In this document: in pieces, positions 28,673-33,863 of the stretch
How positions within the stretch are numbered: position 1 is the stretch's first letter
Layout of the letters: each line of letters starts with the position of its first letter
Virus record (IMG/VR): IMGVR_UViG_3300031951_000682
Location: 1-33,863 of that record
Length of the DNA stretch: 33,863 nt
Source of the DNA: a virus
Reading direction: 5' to 3' (one strand)
Translations under genes and position numbers: made by a program
The notes under the pieces: model-generated
What the model was told of the DNA's origin: nothing
The model's database searches: none
The model's input: only the letters and a program-made list of their open reading frames with translations

Positions 28673-28876
28673 ATGAACAATCACATCTGGACACCCGCAG
28701 GCACCGACATCACCATCCGCTGGCGCAAGGCTGGCTGGGTGCCGCCCAGTGAACAACCGGAGTACCAAGCCAAGTGGAAGTTCTGGCAAGAGTTGCCCAT
28801 GCGCAAGCTGAACGAAAATGAAAAGGCTGTGTACGAAGACACATTGCGTCGTAACAAAGTAGCGAGGATCAAGTGA
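28673..28876 (+). CDS. Small early protein, 67 aa
   Basis: Starts at 28673 with AAGGAGAG upstream; Trp-rich and basic (HIWTPAGTDITIRWRKAGWV, EYQAKWKFWQELP), then a helical end. Its stop overlaps the GTG start of the next gene (GTGA). The pattern of a W-TP-x-GTD-x-x-x-RW-R/K start is recurrent in phages of this kind, without known role. Confidence 0.6.
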   Translation: MNNHIWTPAGTDITIRWRKAGWVPPSEQPEYQAKWKFWQELPMRKLNENEKAVYEDTLRRNKVARIK

Positions 28877-29541
28877 CCCCGTTGATCAGTAAGGCGGTCA
28901 AGTTTGCGCCTGAGCCTGAGACTGCTTTGTGGTTTGACGTTGGACAAATGGAAACCGTCCAAGCCATGAAGGTGCCAGCCGATTTTCTGATGCACTTGCC
29001 TTCAAAGCGCACGGGTATTGCTGGACTTGACACTGGCGGCAAGGACTTTGCAATTTGGCTATCACAGGGCGATGGATCGGTTACCGTTGGCGGCTGCTCG
29101 ATGTGGCATGGTGGCAAGTATTTCCCGCCCTATGCATACATCGCAACCGAGGACGGGTTCAAGGTTTATCGCAAGGGCGCAGAAATCACGCTGGAGGATG
29201 TTAAGCCCGTGCATCGCATGGTGCTTGCCGTGTTGACCAAGTTGGCCGCAAAGTCAGAGGGATACAGGGCAACACCCCAACGCACGTTCATCAATCAAAA
29301 ACGTCAATCCAAAGGCAAACCAGCGTTGACATTTGACTGGCACACCGTGGTAATCGAACCGCCAAAAGAAAAGAACGATCCACAAGGGGGAACACATGCA
29401 AGCCCACGCCGCCATCAAGTTCGAGGACACTGGCGCACATATAAGTCCGGCAAGCGTGGGTGGGTGAATGAGTGCTGGAAAGGTGACGCAAGCAAAGGCG
29501 TCGTGTTCAAAGATTACAAACTGAAAGAAAACAATGACTGA
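28873..29541 (+). CDS. Early protein with a basic Trp-rich C-terminal motif
   Basis: 222 residues starting at GTG 28873 (GAGG upstream, GTGA overlap). The N-terminal 130 residues are a mixed alpha/beta domain (ALWFDVGQMETVQAMKVPAD, GGKDFAIWLSQGDGSVTVGG). The C-terminus HWRTYKSGKRGWVNECWKGD, ASKGVVFKDYKL, is a motif I recognise from many phage proteins (HWR-x-x-KSGK-x-x-WV...GDASKGVV-x-KDY), possibly for nucleic-acid binding. Function unassigned. Confidence 0.6.
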   Translation: MTPLISKAVKFAPEPETALWFDVGQMETVQAMKVPADFLMHLPSKRTGIAGLDTGGKDFAIWLSQGDGSVTVGGCSMWHGGKYFPPYAYIATEDGFKVYRKGAEITLEDVKPVHRMVLAVLTKLAAKSEGYRATPQRTFINQKRQSKGKPALTFDWHTVVIEPPKEKNDPQGGTHASPRRHQVRGHWRTYKSGKRGWVNECWKGDASKGVVFKDYKLKENND

Positions 29542-29821
29542 GAAAAAAGAACTGAGCCAATTGGCCCGTCAACTGCTGGGCAACTCCAATGCCGTGGAGT
29601 TCTACACCCAGCAGGAATTCGACGCAGCCCTTGCCGTCGCCAAGGCCGAGATCATGACTGTGGCCATCCAGACCAGCAAGCAAGTCATCATGATCGAGCG
29701 GCAGGCCTGCGCAGACCTCGTCAGAGACCTCGCAGGCGAGGAGGATGAGGGTGAGGTAGCCACCGCCCTCAAAAACGCCGCTGAGGCCATCCTGAACCGC
29801 ATACCAAGCCAAAGGCAATGA
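29534..29821 (+). CDS. Early helical protein, unknown function
   Basis: 95 residues overlapping the previous gene by eight bases. All-helical, acidic (LSQLARQLLGNSNAVEFYTQ, EFDAALAVAKAEIMTVAIQT, LAGEEDEGEVATALKNAAEA). No recognised domain. The next gene starts one base after its stop. Confidence 0.55.
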   Translation: MTEKKELSQLARQLLGNSNAVEFYTQQEFDAALAVAKAEIMTVAIQTSKQVIMIERQACADLVRDLAGEEDEGEVATALKNAAEAILNRIPSQRQ

Positions 29822-29822
29822 C

Positions 29823-30152
29823 ATGAACGACAGACTCATCGAGGTGATACAGAAGATCACCGACTCCATGGAGATTCGCACCAACGAGACCATGAAGGAC
29901 GTGATCGATCAGTACGGCCCCGAGGTGGCCATCAACGTGCTGATCAACGTGTCCACCAGCATGCTGGCCAAGGGCCTGATCATGACTGACCCGGACAGCA
30001 GGGATCACCTTGCAGGCGTGGCCGTCAGGATCACCCAGATGAAGGTGGAAGAGGGGCATGCAGCCGTCGAGACCCTGATGGCCATCGGCAAGGCCATGAT
30101 CAGCAGGGGAGGTGCTCAGACGTGCCAGCCCATGCCCCCCAAAAAGCATTAG
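29823..30152 (+). CDS. Early helical protein, unknown function
   Basis: 109 residues, starting one base after the previous stop; helical with IEVIQKITDSMEIRTNETMK and VINVLINVSTSMLAKGLIM-like stretches and a Pro/Lys-rich end. The last gene before the P6 control region. No function is recognised. Confidence 0.55.
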   Translation: MNDRLIEVIQKITDSMEIRTNETMKDVIDQYGPEVAINVLINVSTSMLAKGLIMTDPDSRDHLAGVAVRITQMKVEEGHAAVETLMAIGKAMISRGGAQTCQPMPPKKH

Positions 30153-30176
30153 GGTTTGTCCTAATCAAAATAGTTG
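30153..30176 (+). other. ATTAGG/CCTAAT inverted repeat ahead of P6
   Basis: The bases just after the 30152 stop read TAGGGTTTGTCCTAAT preceded by AT, giving an inverted repeat ATTAGG-N6-CCTAAT. A T-run is absent. It might be a weak terminator or a protein-binding site for P6; only the symmetry is seen. Confidence 0.35.
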
Positions 30177-30207
30177 TTGACGACAGAATCTAACTTCATG
30201 TTAGAAT
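30177..30207 (+). promoter_or_regulatory. Promoter/operator copy P6, with -35 box
   Basis: TTGACG (30177-30182) and -10 TAGAAT (30202-30207), 19 bases apart, with extended TG. The dyad TCTAAC-TTCAT-GTTAGA (30189-30205) is perfect and covers the spacer and part of the -10, so a bound repressor would block polymerase. Confidence 0.75.
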
Positions 30208-30215
30208 CCTAACCA

Positions 30216-30229
30216 CTGCAACACAGCAG
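30216..30229 (+). promoter_or_regulatory. Leader hairpin of P6
   Basis: CTGC-AACACA-GCAG two bases after the predicted transcription start, then GTTTATTTAGGAG and the ATG at 30249. It has the same stem as P7 with a different loop end. Confidence 0.55.
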
Positions 30230-30248
30230 GTTTATTTAGGAGATTTAA

Positions 30249-30455
30249 ATGCGCGTTACCCACCTCAACAAAGGCCCAGCAGGCATGGCATCAATGACAG
30301 CATGCGGTCGCAACATTTTGCGCACACCCATTTCAGTCAACTGGAATGAATTCAAGGATGAGCCCACCCAATACCGTTGCGTCAAGTGTGCGGCTAGCAA
30401 ACAATTTGAAGTTAACGCTCGTATGGATGAGCGCAAATCATTGTCCATAGCTTAA
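30249..30455 (+). CDS. Small protein with CxxC motif
   Basis: 68 residues with TTAGGAG upstream, sole gene between P6 and P7. MASMTACGR near residue 16 and YRCVKCAASKQF near 43 give Cys, then CxxC, which can bind zinc; this MTACGR...C-x-x-C pattern is common in small phage proteins. The role is unknown. Having its own promoter and leader suggests strong or separate expression. Confidence 0.6.
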   Translation: MRVTHLNKGPAGMASMTACGRNILRTPISVNWNEFKDEPTQYRCVKCAASKQFEVNARMDERKSLSIA

Positions 30456-30462
30456 AAAGAAA

Positions 30463-30476
30463 GGGGCTTCGGCCCC
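30463..30476 (+). terminator. GGGGC-TTCG-GCCCC hairpin, terminator-like
   Basis: Five G-C pairs with a UUCG tetraloop eight bases after a stop codon and just ahead of P7. The usual T-run is missing (ACAATC follows), so it may slow polymerase or protect the 3' end. Confidence 0.45.
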
Positions 30477-30480
30477 ACAA

Positions 30481-30499
30481 TCTAATTCTGTGTTAGAAT
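30481..30499 (+). promoter_or_regulatory. Promoter/operator copy P7
   Basis: TCTAATTCTGTGTTAGAAT with dyad arms intact and extended -10 TAGAAT (30494-30499). No -35 box (the hairpin at 30463-30476 lies there). Confidence 0.7.
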
Positions 30500-30506
30500 C
30501 TCATTA

Positions 30507-30520
30507 CTGCAACATCGCAG
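30507..30520 (+). promoter_or_regulatory. Leader hairpin of P7
   Basis: CTGC-AACATC-GCAG at the predicted 5' end, then GTTTATAAAAG and the ATG at 30540. Confidence 0.55.
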
Positions 30521-30539
30521 GTTTATAAAAGAAAGCACC

Positions 30540-30830
30540 ATGATCACAGTAGACAAGTTCAATGTTCGTATCGTCAACAAGGGCGACAAGTATGGCCGTG
30601 ACTTCTGCCTCACACACGAGGGCGACAAGCCTTTGGTGGAGTTCTACGACGCCCGTTACCCACACACGGAGTTCGGCCAGTTCGTGAGCCGCTACTACGT
30701 GGAGACCATCCTTGGCGACGATGGTTACGGCCCGAAGAACAGCGGCTTGAACTTGGACGGTGGCGTCCCTGAGTGGACGGTGTCCAAAGAGGACATGGAC
30801 ACAGTGCGTGGCTGGCTCAAAACAATCTAA
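30540..30830 (+). CDS. Early phage protein, unknown function
   Basis: 96 residues, first gene after P7. It looks like a small alpha/beta protein: NVRIVNKGDKYGRDFCLTHE, PLVEFYDARY, FGQFVSRYYVETILGDD, then GLNLDGGVPEWTVS near the end. The YDARY and LNLDGGVP-x-W motifs recur in homologous phage proteins with no known role. Confidence 0.65.
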   Translation: MITVDKFNVRIVNKGDKYGRDFCLTHEGDKPLVEFYDARYPHTEFGQFVSRYYVETILGDDGYGPKNSGLNLDGGVPEWTVSKEDMDTVRGWLKTI

Positions 30831-30840
30831 GGGGAGCAAC

Positions 30841-31098
30841 ATGGAAGACTTCAAAGCAATGACTAAGATGGTCATCGAGACCACCGCCAAGGCCCATGGC
30901 CTGCTGGCCTACTGCGACTACATCGCCCACATCATTTCGGCCAAGCTGAAGACCCATGACAGCGAGAGCCTGCTGTCCATGGTGACCAGCCCCAAGTACG
31001 ACGTGACGCCTGATGGCAAGTTCGCCAGCACCAAGAAGACCATCATGGTTCAAGACCGCAACGGCAAGCAGTACCGCATCACAGTGGAGGAAGCATGA
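30841..31098 (+). CDS. Early protein, unknown function
   Basis: 85 residues from the ATG at 30841 (AAGGGGAGC upstream). Helical N-terminal half (AMTKMVIETTAKAHGLLAYC), then a C-terminal beta-hairpin-like end (KTIMVQDRNGKQYRITVEEA). It overlaps the next gene by ATGA. Confidence 0.6.
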   Translation: MEDFKAMTKMVIETTAKAHGLLAYCDYIAHIISAKLKTHDSESLLSMVTSPKYDVTPDGKFASTKKTIMVQDRNGKQYRITVEEA

Positions 31099-31301
31099 AC
31101 TACGGCCAAATGCACGAGGTCTTCCAGAACAAGGTGAAGGCATACGACGCAGCCATGTGCGAGTTTGCCCTACGCGACTGCCACGAGGCGCTGGCCCTCA
31201 ACAAGGACATGGCCACCGACAACCCCTACTACATCAAGCTGTGGGCAGAGATCGACGCCATCCGTGAGCGCCAACTCAAACTCAGCAGGATGCCAGCATG
31301 A
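31095..31301 (+). CDS. Small helical early protein
   Basis: 68 residues, ATGA overlaps at both ends. Helical throughout (MHEVFQNKVKAYDAAMCEFA, CHEALALNKDMATDNPYYIK, LWAEIDAIRERQLKL). No motif recognised. Confidence 0.55.
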   Translation: MNYGQMHEVFQNKVKAYDAAMCEFALRDCHEALALNKDMATDNPYYIKLWAEIDAIRERQLKLSRMPA

Positions 31302-32224
31302 CCAAAGACGAAGCATTGAACTTGGCGCTGGAGGCGTTATCAAGTATTGATATTTACTTGAGTGACACGCTTTCAGGCCGTGTGAATCCAGAGCCAGCGA
31401 CATATAAGCAATGGCTAATTGACGGCATTATTGAGGCACGTAACCGATCCCGCGCACCCATCACCGCCATCAAGCAAGCCCGTTCAGCACCTGTGCAGGA
31501 GCGGGTGAAGTTGTGGCTGTGGAAAAACTTTGTTGACGGCAAGCCTGAATACTGGGCTTTCGACAATCCGTTTCCTTGCGTGTCGGTAGGAGGCGACCCA
31601 TTAACTCTTGGGGAGCCATGCGGATGGGCGCTTCTCAAGCATTCAGTCAACGGTCGGCCAGATCGCTCAGAGCAAGAAGTAATCAATACGGTGACACGCC
31701 TCGCCACCCCAATTGCAGCACAGCTAGCCGATGAGCCTGTTGGTGAAGTGGTTCAAATTGACCCCGCCGATGATGAGGACGGCCCTCATGCGTGGGTTGC
31801 GCTTTATAACGATGTAGAGCTTGGCACTAAGCTATACACCACCCCACCCGCAGCCCCTGTGCAGGAGCCTGTGGCGTGTGGTTACGACGAAACAACAGGC
31901 AACTGCACAAACAATCCTTGCTGCTACACCACCCCACCCGCAGCACAGCCAGCACCTGTGCAGGAGCCGGTGGCGTGGTGCGTACTGGAGCCTTGGCTGT
32001 CTGGAAAATTTGAAGCGCAAGACTGTTTTTCAGATGTGGCATTGGATGCAAATGTCGGATGGGTTCCACTCTACACCACCCCACCCGCAGCACAGCGGCA
32101 ATGGGTTGGATTGGGTCAAGACGACATAGACAAACTTAAGCACATGATCGACTGGACAGCAACTTGGTCGTATGGCAAGTTTGCCTGCGAGATTGAACGA
32201 ATTTTGAAGGAGAAGAACGCATGA
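31298..32224 (+). CDS. Protein with YTTPPAA...PVQEPVA repeats
   Basis: 308 residues. An N-terminal helical part (DEALNLALEALSSIDIYLSD) and then segments W-x-x-LY(N/D)...LYTTPPAA repeated, separated by PVQEPVA. LYTTPPAA or YTTPPAA units end near residues 186, 216 and 265. Such modular proteins, with the YTTPPA repeat, are known in many phages and prophages (Eaa/DUF551-like context) and vary in repeat number. Each unit seems to be a small beta-rich module that starts with a V-A-W/Y sequence. Function unknown; repeats probably change by recombination. It overlaps neighbours by ATGA. Confidence 0.6.
   Translation: MTKDEALNLALEALSSIDIYLSDTLSGRVNPEPATYKQWLIDGIIEARNRSRAPITAIKQARSAPVQERVKLWLWKNFVDGKPEYWAFDNPFPCVSVGGDPLTLGEPCGWALLKHSVNGRPDRSEQEVINTVTRLATPIAAQLADEPVGEVVQIDPADDEDGPHAWVALYNDVELGTKLYTTPPAAPVQEPVACGYDETTGNCTNNPCCYTTPPAAQPAPVQEPVAWCVLEPWLSGKFEAQDCFSDVALDANVGWVPLYTTPPAAQRQWVGLGQDDIDKLKHMIDWTATWSYGKFACEIERILKEKNA
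31835..32091 (+). repeat. Three identical 20-base direct repeats in the YTTPPAA gene
   Basis: TACACCACCCCACCCGCAGC occurs exactly at 31835-31854, 31925-31944 and 32072-32091 (spacings 90 and 147, both multiples of three). CCTGTGCAGGAGC also recurs near 31490, 31856 and 31961. In-frame spacing means copies can be lost or gained without a frameshift. Confidence 0.85.
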
Positions 32225-32349
32225 CCTGTAAACACCGCTGGGAACCAAGTGACTTCGCCGCAAGATGGCGCACACGGGGTCACTATTTATTCGAGTGCAA
32301 ACGCTGCGGCGCAAGCATCTTCGCAACACTGAAGGAGAAGCAGGCATGA
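32221..32349 (+). CDS. Very small zinc-ribbon-like protein, 42 aa
   Basis: ATG at 32221 overlaps the previous stop (ATGA) and the stop at 32347-32349 overlaps the next ATG (32346). The product starts MTCKHRWEPSDFAARWRTRG and has FECKRCGASIFATL: C-x-H, then CxxC, a likely one-zinc ribbon. This kind of KHRWEP...CKRCG micro-protein is seen in many phages. Gene coupling on both sides supports it. Confidence 0.65.
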   Translation: MTCKHRWEPSDFAARWRTRGHYLFECKRCGASIFATLKEKQA

Positions 32350-32537
32350 ACAGCCAAGAGATCGACGAGATGATGCGCCGCCTGCCCAGCCAGCAGCCCG
32401 AGGAGACCATCGGGCAGAAGTGGCTGATCGGCTCCATGTTCATCATGTTCCTAATCCTGTGCATCTATGCACCCGACATCCGTTACCAACCAACCGAGGA
32501 GATAAACCATGGCAACTGCCAAAAAATCAGCAGCTAA
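32346..32537 (+). CDS. Small single-pass membrane protein
   Basis: 63 residues from the ATG at 32346. N-terminal charged helix (SQEIDEMMRRLPSQQPEETI), a hydrophobic segment around residues 34-48 (GSMFIMFLILCIYAP) and a polar tail. It overlaps the H1-like gene by 29 bases. Function unknown. Confidence 0.55.
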   Translation: MNSQEIDEMMRRLPSQQPEETIGQKWLIGSMFIMFLILCIYAPDIRYQPTEEINHGNCQKISS

Positions 32538-32808
32538 GAAGGCCCCAGCGAAGAAAGTGGTGGCCAAGGCTGCACCAGCCAAGAAAACGGCCCCAAAGCG
32601 CGTTCTGGCCAGCCAGCGCACCATCGCCAGCGCAAAGAGGGATGAGATGTTCGCCATGCCCCAAGAGGTCAAGGAATGGATCGACCGGGCATCCAGCACC
32701 ATGAAGCACCAAGCCAATCAGATCGCGTCCATGAAGGAAGAGATCGCACAACTGAAGGCGTACAAGAAGTTCGCCGCCAACAAAATACAGGGGATGAGTT
32801 ATGAGTGA
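32509..32808 (+). CDS. Histone-H1-like basic protein with coiled coil
   Basis: 99 residues with GAGGAG before the ATG. Residues 1-35 are Lys/Ala/Pro-rich with repeated AKKAPAKK-type units, as in the tails of eukaryotic and bacterial H1-like proteins. Residues 50-95 form a coiled-coil-like helix (PQEVKEWIDRASSTMKHQAN, IASMKEEIAQLKAYKKFA). The tail should bind DNA without sequence specificity. It may condense phage or host DNA, or be a nucleoid-associated regulator. Its position among early or middle genes next to packaging is noted. Confidence 0.65.
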   Translation: MATAKKSAAKKAPAKKVVAKAAPAKKTAPKRVLASQRTIASAKRDEMFAMPQEVKEWIDRASSTMKHQANQIASMKEEIAQLKAYKKFAANKIQGMSYE

Positions 32809-33094
32809 CGACTACAAAATCCAGAGCGCATACGAGGGCGGCGAGTGCCACATCAAGCACGCGACCGGACAACTGAAGGTCATGGAGACACCCAAGCCCA
32901 ACCACAACATCACCTTCACCAATGCCGAAGGGCACCAAGTGGGTACGCTGGACTTCAATGGCCCCGGACTGGAATTTGAGGGTGTGGCCAACGAAAGCGC
33001 CATCGTGTTCATGGACTGGATCAGCCAAGTCTTTCAGCAGCGCCTGAAGGACGAATACGACCGTGGGTTCGCCGCCGGGAAGGCCGCGAAGTGA
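32801..33094 (+). CDS. Phage protein, unknown function
   Basis: 97 residues, overlapping the H1-like gene by eight bases. Beta-rich middle (NHNITFTNAEGHQVGTLDFN, GPGLEFEGVANESAIVF), then a helical end with YDRGFAAGKAAK. The pattern GTLDF-x-GP-x-LEFEG recurs in phage proteins near the terminase. No known role. Confidence 0.65.
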   Translation: MSDDYKIQSAYEGGECHIKHATGQLKVMETPKPNHNITFTNAEGHQVGTLDFNGPGLEFEGVANESAIVFMDWISQVFQQRLKDEYDRGFAAGKAAK

Positions 33095-33294
33095 CAACCG
33101 AGCCCGAAGACATTCTGGACAAAGCCTACACCGATGCATTGCTGTACGGTGTGGGTCTCGTCAAGATCGTCAACACTAAGGACGGCACAAAGATCAGCCA
33201 CGTGCCCCGCGACGAGTTCTTGCAGATGTCGCAACACCTCAAGCACGTGGTCGAAAACACTCTGGACTTCACAGACGTGCAGCCCAAGAGGTAA
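33091..33294 (+). CDS. Small phage protein ahead of the terminase
   Basis: 67 residues, with GTG start at 33091 overlapping the previous stop (GTGA). Short helix-rich, acidic (DILDKAYTDALLYGVGLVKI) with a VPRDEFLQMSQHLKHV stretch. Function unknown; the terminase small subunit gene starts 46 bases later. Confidence 0.55.
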   Translation: MTTEPEDILDKAYTDALLYGVGLVKIVNTKDGTKISHVPRDEFLQMSQHLKHVVENTLDFTDVQPKR

Positions 33295-33340
33295 ACTTCC
33301 AGTTATGCGCTGAAACGATTGCGCGACAAAGGACTGGAAT

Positions 33341-33863
33341 ATGACCGACAAGAAGACGAGACCCGCAACAAGGGAAGAGAAGATCACATCACCCGGTGTG
33401 TACGAGAAGCGCGCACAGGATGAGAACCTCCCCGCCGCGCCAAAGAACAAGGGTGGCAGACCAACCAAGTACTGCCCCGAACTCGTAGAGGAGATATGCA
33501 GGAGGCTGTCACTAGGGGAAGGACTGGCATCAATCTGTAAGGATGAGGGGATGCCAGCACAGAGCCAGATATACGTCTGGTTGAACCGCCACCCCGAGTT
33601 TCAGGAGGCATACGTGCGTGCGCGTGAGGAGCAGGCCGAGACCCACGCCGACCAGATCGTGGCCATTGCTGACGAGACGCCTGAGACCGTCCCGGTGTAC
33701 GACAAGGACGGCAACGTGGTGGACATCAAGCTGGATAGCGCCTACATCGCGTGGCAGAAGCAGCGCATCGATGCCCGGAAGTGGAATGCAGCCAAGCAGC
33801 GCCCCAAGAAGTACGGCGACCGTGTCACCCATGGTGGAGACGACGAATCCCCGGTGGTGGTCG
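33341..33863 (+). CDS. terS: Terminase small subunit (3' end beyond window)
   Basis: At least 174 residues, still open at the right edge; AAAGGACTGGAAT precedes the ATG at 33341. The motif chain is typical of a widespread phage small terminase: NKGGRPTKYCPELVEEICRR, LSLGEGLASICKDEGMPAQS, QIYVWLNRHPEFQEAYVRAR, then QADQIVAIADE-like and RIDARKWNAAKQRPKKYGD, THGGDDESP. The N-terminal HTH (residues 48-75) should recognise the packaging site, and the protein partners with the large subunit, expected immediately downstream. It marks the start of the late packaging/capsid module missing here. Confidence 0.9.
   Translation, partial: MTDKKTRPATREEKITSPGVYEKRAQDENLPAAPKNKGGRPTKYCPELVEEICRRLSLGEGLASICKDEGMPAQSQIYVWLNRHPEFQEAYVRAREEQAETHADQIVAIADETPETVPVYDKDGNVVDIKLDSAYIAWQKQRIDARKWNAAKQRPKKYGDRVTHGGDDESPVVV

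Noticed and set aside
1-33863. CRISPR array, integrase, insertion sequence, tRNA genes
   Set aside because: No regular repeat-spacer pattern, recombinase motifs, transposase or cloverleaf could be found by reading both strands.

Overview
The window is almost the whole genome of a tailed phage with a podovirus-type (short-tailed) virion. It lacks the terminase large subunit, portal, scaffold and major capsid genes, which should lie just outside, between the small terminase at the right edge and the tail-fibre end at the left edge. GC-rich coding sequence, Shine-Dalgarno starts and gene families common in freshwater phages suggest a Gram-negative, probably betaproteobacterial freshwater host. 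That host assignment is an inference. No integrase, DNA polymerase, RNA polymerase, tRNA or CRISPR array was found.

Layout. (1) 1-3498, plus strand: the end of a tail fibre, small accessory genes and a lysis block (membrane proteins, 3TM-type holin, GH24 endolysin). (2) 3536-7412: head-tail adaptor, a fibre-like structural protein and a large tail nozzle/stopper candidate. (3) 7412-9477: a tightly coupled cassette with a small conserved protein, an acyl-carrier-protein-like protein, a complete beta-ketoacyl synthase and a protein at the position of T7 gp13. (4) 9479-16086: four internal-virion/ejection proteins, two of them strikingly cysteine-rich and the last with a peptidoglycan-active N-terminal domain, followed by an intrinsic terminator.

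(5) 16087-19768, minus strand: an early operon with a single-stranded-DNA-binding protein ending in DDDIPF, a PD-(D/E)XK exonuclease, an N4 gp49-family protein, a protein carrying a DUF2829/Tad2 (anti-Thoeris) domain and two newly recognised small membrane proteins. An HNH endonuclease sits upstream, and its last codons contain the operon promoter. (6) 19784-19901: divergent control region. (7) 19902-23365, plus strand: Cro-like HTH regulator, ParB-like protein, SF2 helicase, Toprim primase. (8) 23366-24143: a 778-base stretch with no gene but dense RNA structure, including a promoter-to-terminator small RNA with a 20-position closing stem. (9) 24144-33294: many small early genes, among them a 2OG-Fe(II) oxygenase, a RuvC-like resolvase, an HNH/Ref-like nuclease and a histone-H1-like protein. 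(10) 33341 to the edge: terminase small subunit.

Regulation. Seven copies of a dyad (TCTAAY-N5-GTTAGA or a close variant) overlap an extended -10 box (TGTTAGAAT or TGTTAGACT) in front of early genes on both strands. In five of them the predicted transcript begins with a short hairpin whose stem bases change in a compensatory way between copies, followed by GTTTA-like sequence and the ribosome binding site. The Cro-like protein, whose own promoter carries the dyad, is the natural candidate to bind it. The features most worth following up are the ketosynthase/ACP cassette in a virion gene block, the structured RNA region, the repeated promoter-leader module, and the Tad2-domain protein.
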